Shown: positions 26,267-36,215, counted from the first letter of the stretch. The stretch: 64,000 nucleotides of DNA from Candidatus Nanopelagicales bacterium (GCA_018402235.1 JAGYJJ010000004.1:703256-767255), one strand, 5' to 3'. Program-made: numbers and translations. The notes: generated from the letters alone by a model not told the origin.

Positions 26267-27409
26267 TTAGTTGTCGAGAAGTGCCAGGCCACCGGTGTCG
26301 ATCGTGCCGTCCTGCAGACCCGTGAGGACCTCGGCAAGCGCTGCCTGAACATCGGCGGGAACCGCGGCCTCGGTGTCGTGGAACGGAGCTAGACCGGTCG
26401 GTCCGAAGAAGTTGCCGCCGGGGAATGCGCCGTCGTAGGACAACAGCACGAGCTCCTCGGTACCTTCGCGCAGCTTCTTCTCAGCCGATGTCAGCAAGCA
26501 TGGAGCTGCCTGCGGCACGGTGAAGTACTGGTCGACGTCAACGCCGATGCAGAACACACTTGTACCTGCACCGGAGTCCTTCGCGATCTCGATCAGACCA
26601 CCGTTACCGGTCAATCCACCAGCAGCGAAGATGACGTCCGCACCCTGGTCGAGTTGCTTACGCGATTCCGCAGCTCCCCACTCGGGGTCGGTGAACGCAT
26701 TGTTCGGCTCGTGGTACACGAGCGTCACATCAACGGCCGGATTGGCAGCCTGGGCGCCAACCTTGTAGCCCTCACCGAACAACTTGACCGGCGGAACGGT
26801 GTCGGTGCCGAGTACGGCGCCGATCTTGCCCGTCTGGGTCATCAAACCCGCGAGGTAACCCGCGGCGTAGCCCGCACGATCCTCATTGAAGACCAAACCG
26901 GTCAGGTTCGGAATCGTCTCACCTTGGAACTGGTCCACCCCGATGAAATCGATATCCGGATACTCCGCCGCAGCGGCGATCGATGCCTCGGCCATCAAGA
27001 AGCCGACCGTCACGATGGTGTCGTAGTTAGCCTGAGCGAACTGCGCGATGTTGTTGGCGTAGTCCTTCGGGTCTGTGGTCTCGATGAACTTGGCAAAGCC
27101 GCCAACCTTCTCCGCAGCCTGCAAAGTTCCTTCCCAGGCAGCCTGGTTGAAGGATTTGTCGTCGACCTTGCCGGTATCGGTCACTAGACCGATGCAGTAA
27201 TTCTCCGGAGCAGCGCAGTCGCTGTCGTCGGTGGTGACCGATGCGGCGGCTTCTTCGCCACCCTCGGACTCCTCAACCTGCTCCTCAGTGGTCTCCTCGG
27301 CTACGGCCGTTTCTTCAGACGACGACTCAGAGGAGTCGCTGCTGCAGCCGGCGAGCACCAGGGCCGCGGCGGCGAAGCCGGCAACCAATAGCTTGCGATG
27401 CATGCACAT
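26267..27409 (-). CDS. BmpA-family nucleoside-binding lipoprotein
   Basis: A 380-residue substrate-binding lipoprotein of the BMP (Bmp/TmpC/PnrA) family. The start at ATG 27409 follows GAAAGG; a lipobox LVLAGC gives an acylated Cys near residue 22. A Ser/Glu-rich linker (SSDSSESSSEETAVAEETTE) follows. The binding domain has GLVTDTGKVDDKSFNQAAWE (the hallmark DxGxxDDxSFNQ), IGVDQFQGETIPNLTG, and VFCIGVDVDQYFTVPQAAPC. The family binds purine nucleosides, sometimes pyrimidine nucleosides. It leads the operon bmpA-permease-permease-ATPase-deoA-cupin. Anchored on the outer face of the membrane, it delivers nucleosides to the permeases. Confidence 0.92.
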   Translation of the reverse strand: MCMHRKLLVAGFAAAALVLAGCSSDSSESSSEETAVAEETTEEQVEESEGGEEAAASVTTDDSDCAAPENYCIGLVTDTGKVDDKSFNQAAWEGTLQAAEKVGGFAKFIETTDPKDYANNIAQFAQANYDTIVTVGFLMAEASIAAAAEYPDIDFIGVDQFQGETIPNLTGLVFNEDRAGYAAGYLAGLMTQTGKIGAVLGTDTVPPVKLFGEGYKVGAQAANPAVDVTLVYHEPNNAFTDPEWGAAESRKQLDQGADVIFAAGGLTGNGGLIEIAKDSGAGTSVFCIGVDVDQYFTVPQAAPCLLTSAEKKLREGTEELVLLSYDGAFPGGNFFGPTGLAPFHDTEAAVPADVQAALAEVLTGLQDGTIDTGGLALLDN

Positions 27410-27623
27410 GCCTTTCTGTCGGGACTTCGTCGTCGTCGCTTGTGCCTGCGGGAGATCACTCCCGCGGGCACGCGCGGACAACGCGAAGATTGGTATGTGC
27501 GGACACTAATCGGCGCGGGCTATTGAATGAAAGGCGGCGCGAGTTTCGTAACACACCGGTACCAACTTGTAACACGCCGCTCATGTGCAAATGATGCGCG
27601 TGTGACGATTGTGACGAATGGAG
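27410..27623 (-). promoter_or_regulatory. promoter region of the nucleoside-uptake operon with paired GTAACAC sites
   Basis: A 214-base gap between an SDR stop and bmpA. Two copies of GTAACAC (27548-27554 and 27569-27575) are exactly 21 bases apart, about two helical turns, so on one face of DNA, a common layout for operator half-sites. Between them is ACCGGTACC. I do not see an unambiguous -10 element. The gap also must hold the terminator of the preceding operon; none is obvious. Confidence 0.4.
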
Positions 27624-28380
27624 TCAAAACGACGTCCGCGCGCTCGCCGTCCAGCCGCCGTCCACCGGCAACACCACACCACTGATGCCCGACGCCTGCT
27701 CGCTGAGCAAGAACGCGGCGGCCGCAGCGACTTCCCCCGCGGTGACCGGGCGGCGGTTGGGTGCGCCCTCGCTCCACCATCGATGGCCCTGCGGCCAGTC
27801 CTGTGCCAGACCCACGCGCTCGATCAAGCCGGGGGCGATGGCATTGGCTCGTATTCCTCTGGGCCCTAGTTCAACAGCGAGGGATCGGGTTAAGGATTCC
27901 AGCGCGGCCTTGGATGCGGCGTAGTGCGCGTGGTTCGGGAACGTCGACGACGCTTCCACCGACGAAATATTCACGATCGCACCTGCGGGAGAAAAGGACC
28001 CGAGAGCCGCTCGGGTTACGCGAGTTGCTGCGATGACGTTGGCCTGCAGCATGTGCTGCCAATCAGCGTCGGTGAGCTCGGTCAACGGCATAGGCGTTTG
28101 ATCGGCACTGTTGTTGACCAGCCCGTCAGAGCCGATCGAAATGGGCCAGCACCTCATTGATGATGCGCTGCGCACTGCCTGAATCCTCCGCGAGATCCGC
28201 CTGCACCGTGATGGCGTCCATCCCGCGCGCGCGCACACCTTCGGCAACCTCATCAGCGCGTTCGCGCGACGTTCGGTAGTGGACCGCGACTGCCCAACCA
28301 TCTTCGGCGCACGCGTAGGAGATCGCGGCGCCGAGGTTGCCCGAAGCGCCGGTGATGAGAACCACCCTTTTCTCAGCCAT
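27624..28380 (-). CDS. SDR-family oxidoreductase, frameshifted near 28132
   Basis: Reconstructed as a 251-residue SDR. The ATG at 28380 opens MAEKRVVLITGASGNLGAAI, a TGxxxNxG variant of the cofactor motif, and runs to EVLAHFDR. The frame then changes by one base at the CC at 28132-28133 into SDGLVNNSADQTPMPLTELT. The end has catalytic Ser in IVNISSVEASSTF, Tyr/Lys in HYAASKAALESLTR, and VVLPVDGGWTAS. The layout resembles pteridine- or FolM-like reductases. It is 2 bases past the DUF985 cupin stop and ends the mtaD-containing operon. Substrate unknown. Confidence 0.78.
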
Positions 28381-28382
28381 GC

Positions 28383-28847
28383 TCAGATCCTCATCCGATC
28401 CGCGATCTGTTCTTGCACCGCGGCCCACATAGATAGGTCCGTTTCCATCGTGGCGAGTTCGAACTCGGTGAACGGTGGCACCAGCACGCACGCCACGAGC
28501 GTCCACTCCCCCGCAGTTGTGGTGCCCTGCCAGCAACCCCCAGGGATTCGGTAATGCGGCATCTGACCGGCGGTGATATCCGTTCCAAGCGTGATCAGTT
28601 CGTGCGAACCGTCAGGATTCAAGGTCAGTATCTGCGCTGGTGCGCCGGCGATAAACGTCCAGGCTTCGTCCTCCTTGAGTCGATGCAGCGCGCTGAAGTC
28701 CACGGGAGTGATGAGTGCATAGATCGCATTCGCGTGTTCCGTTCGCCACAGCAGAGAGATCCAGCAACCTTCGCCATCGAGGTATTCCATGTTCAGCGCG
28801 TCGATCACCTGCTGGGCGGACATATCCCGCAGATCAGTGGGGTTCAC
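28383..28847 (-). CDS. DUF985 cupin-family protein
   Basis: A 154-residue protein of the DUF985 (Cupin_5) family. Family marks are EYLDGEGCWISLLWRTEHAN near the N-terminus, LHRLKEDEAWTFIAGAPAQI with the conserved H-R-x-x-x-D-E-x-W core, and GCWQGTTTAGEWTLVACVLV. Members bind small molecules in a beta-barrel; a few are sugar epimerase-like, most are uncharacterised. The GTG at 28847 overlaps the MtaD-type stop by 4 bases. The tight operon with nucleoside deaminase and phosphorylase points to a role with ribose or methylthioribose phosphates, but that is inference. Confidence 0.8.
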   Translation of the reverse strand: MNPTDLRDMSAQQVIDALNMEYLDGEGCWISLLWRTEHANAIYALITPVDFSALHRLKEDEAWTFIAGAPAQILTLNPDGSHELITLGTDITAGQMPHYRIPGGCWQGTTTAGEWTLVACVLVPPFTEFELATMETDLSMWAAVQEQIADRMRI

Positions 28848-30160
28848 GACTTATCTTCTCCGTGACGACCCTCCACATGGGCGCGCGCAGCTTCCATCAC
28901 CTCGCGCTGGTCCACCTTGGTCGGAAGCCGATCAGCGATCACCTGCTCACCGGCAACAAACACATCACGAACATCGCTACGACCAGCGGCATAGACAAGG
29001 GCGGTGAACGGATCGCGGAGCGGCGTGAGGTGAGGTACCGATGCATCGACGATGATCACATCAGCCTCCTTTCCCACCTCAATGCTGCCGATACGGTCTG
29101 CCATTCCCAGTCCGCTCGCGCCATCGATGGTGGCGGCACGCACAATGTCCTCGGCGCCAATAGCCGCTGGATCGTGGTGAACGAGCCGCGCGAGGTTCGC
29201 AGCCAAGCGCAGCACTGCGAACATGTCGAGGTCGTTGCTGGAGGAACAGCCATCGGTTCCAAGTCCCACCGTGATTCCTTGCTCCCGGTAACCCACCAGA
29301 TCCATCGCACCGCTGGCGAGCTTCAGGTTCGAGCCGGGATTGTGCGCGATTGAAGCACCAGCGTCAGCGATGGCCACGCGGTCGTCGTCATTCAATCGAA
29401 CGCAGTGCGCGAGCGTGGTGCGCTCATCCAAGAGACCTGAATCGCGCAGCAGTGCCGTGGGTCGATCTCCATGCGCGGCGATGGTGTCGGCGTTCTCTTT
29501 GTCGTTCTCAGAAGTGTGGGTATTGATGCGCGCGTCGATCTCCCGGGCAAGCTCGTTTATCTGCTGGAGGTGCTCGGGATTCACGATCAGCGGGCTGTGC
29601 GGCATCAGATAAAGCGGGACGTGCGGCCCACCGATGGCTTCCACAAGTGATGGCCAGGAGTGCGTGAGTTCGATGCGCTCGCTCCATTCCAGACCGTCGG
29701 GTCCGGGAAAGTCGAAGAAGACCGGGCCGATCGCATGGCGAAGTCCAACCTCCACCGCACCGCGGTGGGCGGCTTCAGGGTGGAAGTACATGTCCAGCGC
29801 AGTGGTGGTGCCGCTCAGCAACGCCTCGAGGGCTCCGAGCCGCGCCCCCAGATAGGTGCCCTTCGGGCCCATGATGCGTGCTTCCTCGGCCCAGACGCGT
29901 TCGAGGAACCCTTGCAAATCAACGTTTTCGGCAATACCGCGAAGTAGCGTCATCGGCAGATGCGTGTGCAGGTTGATCAAGCCCGGGAGCACGATGCAGT
30001 CCGTAGCGTCGATCATCCTCGTAGCGGTGAACCCATCAACATTCCCGATCGCAACGATGCGACCATCGTTGATGGCAATGCCGGCCTGCTCAAGCACGGT
30101 GCGCTGTTCATCGCAGGTGAGGACGAATCGCGCGTTCTTAATGAGCGTATCGACGTTCAT
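28844..30160 (-). CDS. mtaD: MtaD-type amidohydrolase (MTA/SAH deaminase-like)
   Basis: A 438-residue amidohydrolase of the SsnA/MtaD group, which deaminates 5'-methylthioadenosine or S-adenosylhomocysteine at C6. Metal ligands are His65 and His67 in LHTHLPMTLLRG, then HTSENDKENAD, LAHCVRLNDDD, and Asp in GLGTDGCSSSNDLDMFA. The ATG at 30160 shares its first base with the stop of the phosphorylase gene (TGATG); a longer in-frame extension to 30292 lies wholly inside that gene. Together with the phosphorylase it fits a two-step route from MTA to MTI and then to hypoxanthine and methylthioribose 1-phosphate. Other adenosine derivatives are possible substrates. Confidence 0.85.
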   Translation of the reverse strand: MNVDTLIKNARFVLTCDEQRTVLEQAGIAINDGRIVAIGNVDGFTATRMIDATDCIVLPGLINLHTHLPMTLLRGIAENVDLQGFLERVWAEEARIMGPKGTYLGARLGALEALLSGTTTALDMYFHPEAAHRGAVEVGLRHAIGPVFFDFPGPDGLEWSERIELTHSWPSLVEAIGGPHVPLYLMPHSPLIVNPEHLQQINELAREIDARINTHTSENDKENADTIAAHGDRPTALLRDSGLLDERTTLAHCVRLNDDDRVAIADAGASIAHNPGSNLKLASGAMDLVGYREQGITVGLGTDGCSSSNDLDMFAVLRLAANLARLVHHDPAAIGAEDIVRAATIDGASGLGMADRIGSIEVGKEADVIIVDASVPHLTPLRDPFTALVYAAGRSDVRDVFVAGEQVIADRLPTKVDQREVMEAARAHVEGRHGEDKS

Positions 30161-30900
30161 CAGGCGAGCAGCCTCGCCGCTTCGGAGAGCACCCGAGTAA
30201 CGGTCTCCGCGCCCTCGGACACAACGGCATTGACGTCTTGGATGGTGATCGGTTCGGTGCCCTGACCTGCGGCTGGGTTGGCCACGATGCACAAACTCGC
30301 GTACGGCAGGTCGCGTTCCACCGCGAGCACCACTTCGGGCACTCCTGTCATGCCCACCACCGTCACTCCCGCAGCGGCAGCCAGCCGGATCTCAGCCTTG
30401 GTCTCAAAGCGCGGACCCTCGTACGCGCCGTAAATACCGTGATTGATCACGCTTACCCCGAGGTTGTCCGCAGCCTGCTTCCACGCATGGCGTAACCGCG
30501 GGTGGTAGGGCTCCCCCATATCCACATGCACCACGCCCTCGGAAGTGGAACCGTCAAAGAAGGTGACGGGCCGGGCCTTGGTGAAGTCGATGAAGTCGTC
30601 CACGATCACCAGATCGCCAGCGTTTGTTCCCACGCCGCCCACCACGTTCACCGCAAGGATCTCAGTCACGCCCAGATCAAGCATCGCTTGAATATTCGCG
30701 CGGTAGTTGACCATGTGCGGGGGAACCGAGTGGTCGTAACCATGGCGACTGATGAACACCGTGCGTCGATCATGCAAGGTCCCAACCCGCGCGCGAGCTG
30801 GTCCGTAGATCGTTTCAACCGTGATGTCCTGCGGATCCGCAAGATCATCTAGGGCGTAGAAACCGGTCCCGGCGATCACACCGAGGGCTGCACTCGTCAC
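30160..30900 (-). CDS. MTA/MTI phosphorylase, 6-oxopurine type
   Basis: A 246-residue phosphorylase of the MTAP/PNP family: GVIAGTGFYALDDL, FISRHGYDHSVPPHMVNYRA at about 49-68 (phosphate and sugar contacts), and NHGIYGAYEGPRFETKAEIR. The base-recognition position reads CIVANPAAG with Asn208 where adenine-specific MTAPs have Asp; Asn is the 6-oxopurine choice, as in 5'-methylthioinosine phosphorylase or inosine/guanosine phosphorylase. This agrees with the deaminase encoded immediately downstream. The GTG start at 30900 lies 9 bases after the cytidine deaminase stop. Whether the sugar is methylthioribose or ribose is not settled by sequence. Confidence 0.85.
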   Translation of the reverse strand: MTSAALGVIAGTGFYALDDLADPQDITVETIYGPARARVGTLHDRRTVFISRHGYDHSVPPHMVNYRANIQAMLDLGVTEILAVNVVGGVGTNAGDLVIVDDFIDFTKARPVTFFDGSTSEGVVHVDMGEPYHPRLRHAWKQAADNLGVSVINHGIYGAYEGPRFETKAEIRLAAAAGVTVVGMTGVPEVVLAVERDLPYASLCIVANPAAGQGTEPITIQDVNAVVSEGAETVTRVLSEAARLLA

Positions 30901-30909
30901 AGGTGCAGG

Positions 30910-31320
30910 CTAGCGATGACCTGGCAGATCCTCCGGACCGAATCCGTCGGGCAAGAGCACGGACAGCGGCGTGGGTCCTCCTGCACGATCGATGAGCAGA
31001 TCCGGGCCACCGTGTTCCCACAGCAATTGCCGGCAACGTCCACAGGGAAGAAGCGGTCCGGGGTTTGGTCCCACGCAGGCGAAGGCGACGAGCCGCGACT
31101 TTCGCTCGCGTGGACTGGTCCGTGCAAGTTCGCTCACCAATCCGCATTCGGCGCACAGCGTCACGCCGATGGATGCGTTCTCAACGTTGCAGCCGGACAC
31201 GATGCGGCCGTCGTCGGTGAGGGCGGCAGCACCGACAGGATGCTGGGAGTAGGGGGCGTAGGCGTGGTCGCGGGCTTGTGCAGCTGCCGTTCGCAGGGCT
31301 TCCCAATCGATATCGGTCAC
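30910..31320 (-). CDS. cdd: cytidine deaminase
   Basis: A 136-residue zinc enzyme that converts cytidine and deoxycytidine to uridine forms. Zinc site and catalytic Glu are visible: GCNVENASIGVTLCAECGLV (CAE) and LLPCGRCRQLLWEHGG (PCxxC). Small tetrameric bacterial type by length. The GTG at 31320 has little ribosome-site support. It begins the run cdd-phosphorylase-mtaD-DUF985-SDR. Its product, uridine or deoxyuridine, could be fed to the thymidine/deoxyuridine phosphorylase in the neighbouring operon. Confidence 0.93.
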   Translation of the reverse strand: MTDIDWEALRTAAAQARDHAYAPYSQHPVGAAALTDDGRIVSGCNVENASIGVTLCAECGLVSELARTSPRERKSRLVAFACVGPNPGPLLPCGRCRQLLWEHGGPDLLIDRAGGPTPLSVLLPDGFGPEDLPGHR

Positions 31321-31356
31321 GGGGGCACGTTATTCCAGGTTAAGCCCCTGCCCTCA

Positions 31357-31590
31357 TCAATCGATTCGGGCGATCTCCTGGCCTTGCTTCGCCACACCTT
31401 CCTCCTCGACCAGGCAGGTGACCACTCCGTCGATCGGTGCCTCGATGTCCACCGAGACCTTGTCCACCATGACCTCGGCGATGACCTGCCCTGCCTTGAC
31501 GGTCTCGCCGCTCTGGACAAACCAGGTAGCGACCACCCCCTCAGCATCCGGGTCGTTCGACATCTCCGGGAACGTGATGGTTTCGCTCAC
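31357..31590 (-). CDS. free-standing lipoyl-domain protein
   Basis: A 77-residue protein made of one lipoyl/biotinyl domain and nothing else. The modified lysine sits in EVMVDKVSVDIEAPIDG, the form typical of lipoate rather than biotin (which would be MKM). Full E2 proteins add a peripheral-subunit-binding segment and a catalytic acyltransferase domain of about 230 residues; both are absent and the gene ends at ARID plus a stop. The GTG at 31590 overlaps the E1 beta stop by 4 bases. It is presumably the swinging-arm carrier for the E1 alpha/beta pair, but who accepts the acyl group is unknown. It could alternatively serve an E2 encoded elsewhere. Confidence 0.8.
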   Translation of the reverse strand: MSETITFPEMSNDPDAEGVVATWFVQSGETVKAGQVIAEVMVDKVSVDIEAPIDGVVTCLVEEEGVAKQGQEIARID

Positions 31591-32609
31591 GCAGTCACCT
31601 TGGCGATCGCTGCTTTGATCTTGTCGCGGGTAGGCAGAGCTTCGTATTCCAGCACCCGTGCATAGGGGATCGGAACGTCGGGGTAACACACGCGCTCCAC
31701 CGGCTTTTTGAGCAAACTCGGATCCTTGTCCGCGATAGTCGCGACGATCTCGCCGCTCAATCCGAAGGACTTGTAATCCTCGTCGACGATCACCAGGCGT
31801 CCGGTCTTGGCGACCGAGGTGAGGATCGCTTCACGATCCAACGGCACGATCGAGCGTAGGTCGATCACCTCAACGCTTGTTGTGCCCTCGAGCTCCTCGG
31901 CAACGTCCAGGCAGTGCTGTACGGATATCGAAACACTGACCACGGTCACGTCAGATCCTTCGTGTGCGATCGCCGCCTTACCGATCGGAACCGTGTACTC
32001 CTCTTCGGGCACCGGCCCGATCGAGCGCGGGTTCTTGGCCATCCACGGCAGACCCATCACGCCTTTGTGGAACATGAAGATCACCGGGCTATCGTCGCGA
32101 ATCGCGGAGATCATCAGACCCTTGGCGTCGTAGGGGTTCGACGGCGCCACGACCTTCATCCCGGGCATGTGGGCGAACGTGGCCCACAGGCACTGGGAGT
32201 GCTGCGCGGCATCGGAGTAGCCGCCGCCCACCGCAGTCATGATCACCATCGGGACCTTGACGTTGCCGCCTGACTCGTAGTGGATCTTGGCCATGTGGTT
32301 GTAGATCTGGTCGAAGCAGACGCCAAAGAAGTCGACGAACATCAACTCCACCACCGGGCGCATGCCTTCAACGGCAGCTCCGATACCTGCACCGATGAAT
32401 CCAGTTTCGGAAATCGGAGTATCAATGATGCGGGTGGAGCCGAACTCTTCGAACAGTCCTCCGGTGGATCCGAAGATGCCGCCATAGGGGCCGACGTCCT
32501 CGCCCATCACGAAGACCTCGGGATCGCTTCGCATCTCCTGGGCGATCGCCTCGGAAATTGCTTTGGCAGTTGTGACCCGGCGGGTGCCGGCATCGAGCGT
32601 TGCAGTCAT
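31587..32609 (-). CDS. TPP-dependent 2-oxoacid/acetoin dehydrogenase E1 beta
   Basis: A 340-residue beta subunit of a heterotetrameric E1. It has ALREADY-typical family segments: AISEAIAQEMRSDPEVFVMG, EDVGPYGGIFGSTGGL, IGAGIGAAVEGMRPVVELMF, and HSQCLWATFAHMPGMKVVAP. The C-terminal transketolase-type domain carries VIDLRSIVPLDREAILTSV and VIVDEDYKSFGLSGEI. Sequence style is closer to acetoin dehydrogenase (AcoB) than to classical pyruvate E1 beta, but I cannot separate them firmly. ATG 32609 follows GAGAGGA. It lies between E1 alpha and the lipoyl gene. Confidence 0.87.
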   Translation of the reverse strand: MTATLDAGTRRVTTAKAISEAIAQEMRSDPEVFVMGEDVGPYGGIFGSTGGLFEEFGSTRIIDTPISETGFIGAGIGAAVEGMRPVVELMFVDFFGVCFDQIYNHMAKIHYESGGNVKVPMVIMTAVGGGYSDAAQHSQCLWATFAHMPGMKVVAPSNPYDAKGLMISAIRDDSPVIFMFHKGVMGLPWMAKNPRSIGPVPEEEYTVPIGKAAIAHEGSDVTVVSVSISVQHCLDVAEELEGTTSVEVIDLRSIVPLDREAILTSVAKTGRLVIVDEDYKSFGLSGEIVATIADKDPSLLKKPVERVCYPDVPIPYARVLEYEALPTRDKIKAAIAKVTA

Positions 32610-32647
32610 GGAATTGTCCTCTCAGGTCTGGGGTGGTCCAAGATCGC

Positions 32648-33628
32648 TTACGCGAAGACGTGGATGTAGGCGTCGGCAGGCTTGGGCTCAGGGCTGGATT
32701 TCGCGAACTCGATCGCCTCGTCCACTTCGGCTGCCACTTCAGTCTTGATCTGATCGGCTTGTTCCTGCGTCAAGATCCCTGCCGACACCAGGCGCTTTTC
32801 ATAGGCAGGTAGCGGATCGCTTTCAGTCGCCTCATTGAGTTCTTCACCGCGGTAGGCCTGCGCATCACCTTCGAAGTGGCCCCATAGCCGGACGGTGTGG
32901 ATCTCCAAGAGCGTTGGTCCGCCCCCGGCCCGGGCGCGCTCGACGGCGGTCTTGCACGCCTCGTAGATCGCCTCAACGTCGTTGCCCTCGACGCGCTGCG
33001 AGGGCATGCCGTAGGCAGAACCGCGCAGGGAGCCGTCCTTGATCGGGGTCGCGGTATCGCGCGCCACTGAGATGGCCCAGCCGTTGTCCTCGATGATGAA
33101 GACAACCGGGAGTTTCCACATTGACGCCAAATTCAGGGCCTCGTGGAAAGCACCCTGGTTCGCAGCACCTTCACCGGCCACGGCCACGGCCACGTTGTCG
33201 GTGCCGCGCCGGCTGAACGCCATCGCCTGACCGACCGCCACCGGCATCCCCTGACCGATGATGCCCGAGCACGAGAAGTGCTGCTCGGGTGCGAAAAGAT
33301 GCATGTGGCCGCCCTTGCCGTGGCACAGGCCGGTATCACGGCCATAGATCTCGGCCGTCATCTTTTTCATATCCACGCCCTTGGCCAGCGCCAAGTGGTG
33401 CGGACGGTGCGGAGCGGTGATGGCGTCTTCTTGCACCAAGTTCGCGCATAGCCCCACAGCAACCGGCTCTTGCCCTGCGGCCAGGTGCATTTCACCGGGA
33501 ATCAGACCCGCACCGATATCCCACTGCGGGGTCTTATCCGCGTGATAGTTCGCCTGGAGAGCCGCCTCGTATGCCCGGATTCGAGCCATTTGCCGGAAGA
33601 AATCCACTCGTGTGTCGTTGTCGACCAT
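32648..33628 (-). CDS. TPP-dependent 2-oxoacid/acetoin dehydrogenase E1 alpha
   Basis: A 326-residue alpha subunit. The thiamine-diphosphate motif is GEGAANQGAFHEALNLASMW with the distal Asn in FIIEDNGWAIS. CHGKGGHMHLFAPEQHFSCS holds the substrate-side histidines, and GMPSQRVEGNDVEAIYEA is the phosphorylation-loop equivalent. Decarboxylates a 2-oxoacid or cleaves acetoin and passes the acyl group to a lipoyl arm. I chose ATG 33628 with AGAAGGAGCGTC ahead; an upstream in-frame extension to 33688 has no family similarity. It is divergent from an IclR regulator, which probably controls the operon. Confidence 0.87.
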   Translation of the reverse strand: MVDNDTRVDFFRQMARIRAYEAALQANYHADKTPQWDIGAGLIPGEMHLAAGQEPVAVGLCANLVQEDAITAPHRPHHLALAKGVDMKKMTAEIYGRDTGLCHGKGGHMHLFAPEQHFSCSGIIGQGMPVAVGQAMAFSRRGTDNVAVAVAGEGAANQGAFHEALNLASMWKLPVVFIIEDNGWAISVARDTATPIKDGSLRGSAYGMPSQRVEGNDVEAIYEACKTAVERARAGGGPTLLEIHTVRLWGHFEGDAQAYRGEELNEATESDPLPAYEKRLVSAGILTQEQADQIKTEVAAEVDEAIEFAKSSPEPKPADAYIHVFA

Positions 33629-33734
33629 GACGCTCCTTCTCATGTGCGCATGCGTGCTCGCGGCGGCCGCTTGCAGGCCGAACTGCACGGCTGACTGCCG
33701 CCAGTGTGCGCCCCGATGCCTTCGATCGGAACCC

Positions 33735-33810
33735 TGAAAATTTCAAATAGCGGCACATGGACCGGGCAAAGACGACTAACGTCGAACTTAACGACGAGAA
33801 CTTAACGACG
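33735..33810. promoter_or_regulatory. operator-like repeats between E1 alpha and iclR-type gene
   Basis: TGAAAATTTCA at 33735-33745 is a palindrome around one central base, the kind of AT-rich core bound by IclR-family dimers. A 13-base direct repeat GAACTTAACGACG occurs at 33784-33796 and again at 33798-33810 (period 14). Both lie in the 218-base divergent gap. The repeats argue for the later start (33847) of the regulator gene. Confidence 0.5.
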
Positions 33811-33846
33811 CGAAGATCGATGTGCTCATCAATCCTGCGAGGTGTC

Positions 33847-34614
33847 ATGGTCGCCTGCGACAGTTCGCCCACGCTCATTCAATCGGTGCAGCGGGCACTC
33901 CACTTGATCGAAGCTGTAAGCGCGCGCTCGGGTCGTGCTCACGCCAAGGAGCTTGCGCGCGACGTAGGTCTGACCTTGTCCACCACCTACCACCTGCTGC
34001 GGACACTCACCCACGAGGGATATCTGCGCCGCCTCGACGACGGCAGTTACGTACTTGGACCGAGCCTCACTCAGGTGGCCACGCAAGACCGGCTCGCTTC
34101 GACACTTGCCCGTGCCCGACCGGCGATGCACGGACTACGCGAGGAGTTGCGCGCACCCGTTTACCTTGCGATGTATGCAGACGGTGAGATCACGGTGGTG
34201 GAAATCGTGGAATCTCCCAAGACCCCGTCGATCGACCTATGGGTGGGTATTCACGACTCCGCGCACGCCACCGCGCTCGGCAAGTGCATCTTGGGCGCCT
34301 TAGGCGAGGATGAACGTCGCGATTACCTCTCTCGGCATCCGCTCCACTCACTGACCCGGCGAACGGTCACCGACTCCCGGGTGTTACAGGATCAAATCGA
34401 TCACACCGGCGTCATAGCACGAGACGAAGAGGAATACGCCATCGGTGTTCATTGCCGAGCCGCTCCGGTGATCACGCCCCAAATAACCGGAGCTGTAGCT
34501 GTGGCACATCGGCACAGCAAGAGTCCCGATCTCACCGAGGCTGCGATCGACTCAGCGTTGACACGAAGTGCTCAACGAATCCAACGATCGCTCGCGCTTT
34601 CCGTACCGGCGTAG
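33847..34614 (+). CDS. IclR-family transcription regulator
   Basis: A 255-residue regulator. N-terminal winged helix: SVQRALHLIEAVSARSGRAH, then ARDVGLTLSTTYHLLRTLTH and GYLRRLDDGSYVLGPSL. C-terminal effector domain: IDLWVGIHDSAHATALGKCI (the family GxxxPxHxTAxGK region), GVIARDEEEYAIGVHCRAAP. It probably senses a small organic acid and controls the divergent E1 operon. I chose ATG 33847 with GAGGTG just upstream; an earlier ATG at 33757 would translate through the repeats. It converges on the mutase gene with a 20-base gap. Confidence 0.86.
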   Translation: MVACDSSPTLIQSVQRALHLIEAVSARSGRAHAKELARDVGLTLSTTYHLLRTLTHEGYLRRLDDGSYVLGPSLTQVATQDRLASTLARARPAMHGLREELRAPVYLAMYADGEITVVEIVESPKTPSIDLWVGIHDSAHATALGKCILGALGEDERRDYLSRHPLHSLTRRTVTDSRVLQDQIDHTGVIARDEEEYAIGVHCRAAPVITPQITGAVAVAHRHSKSPDLTEAAIDSALTRSAQRIQRSLALSVPA

Positions 34615-34634
34615 CAGCGGGGTACTCGCTAGGC

Positions 34635-36215
<1,581 letters not shown>

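Noticed and set aside
31357-31590. Biotin carrier protein
   Set aside because: The modified Lys context is VDKVS, typical of lipoyl domains, not the MKM of biotinyl domains, and no carboxylase genes are near.
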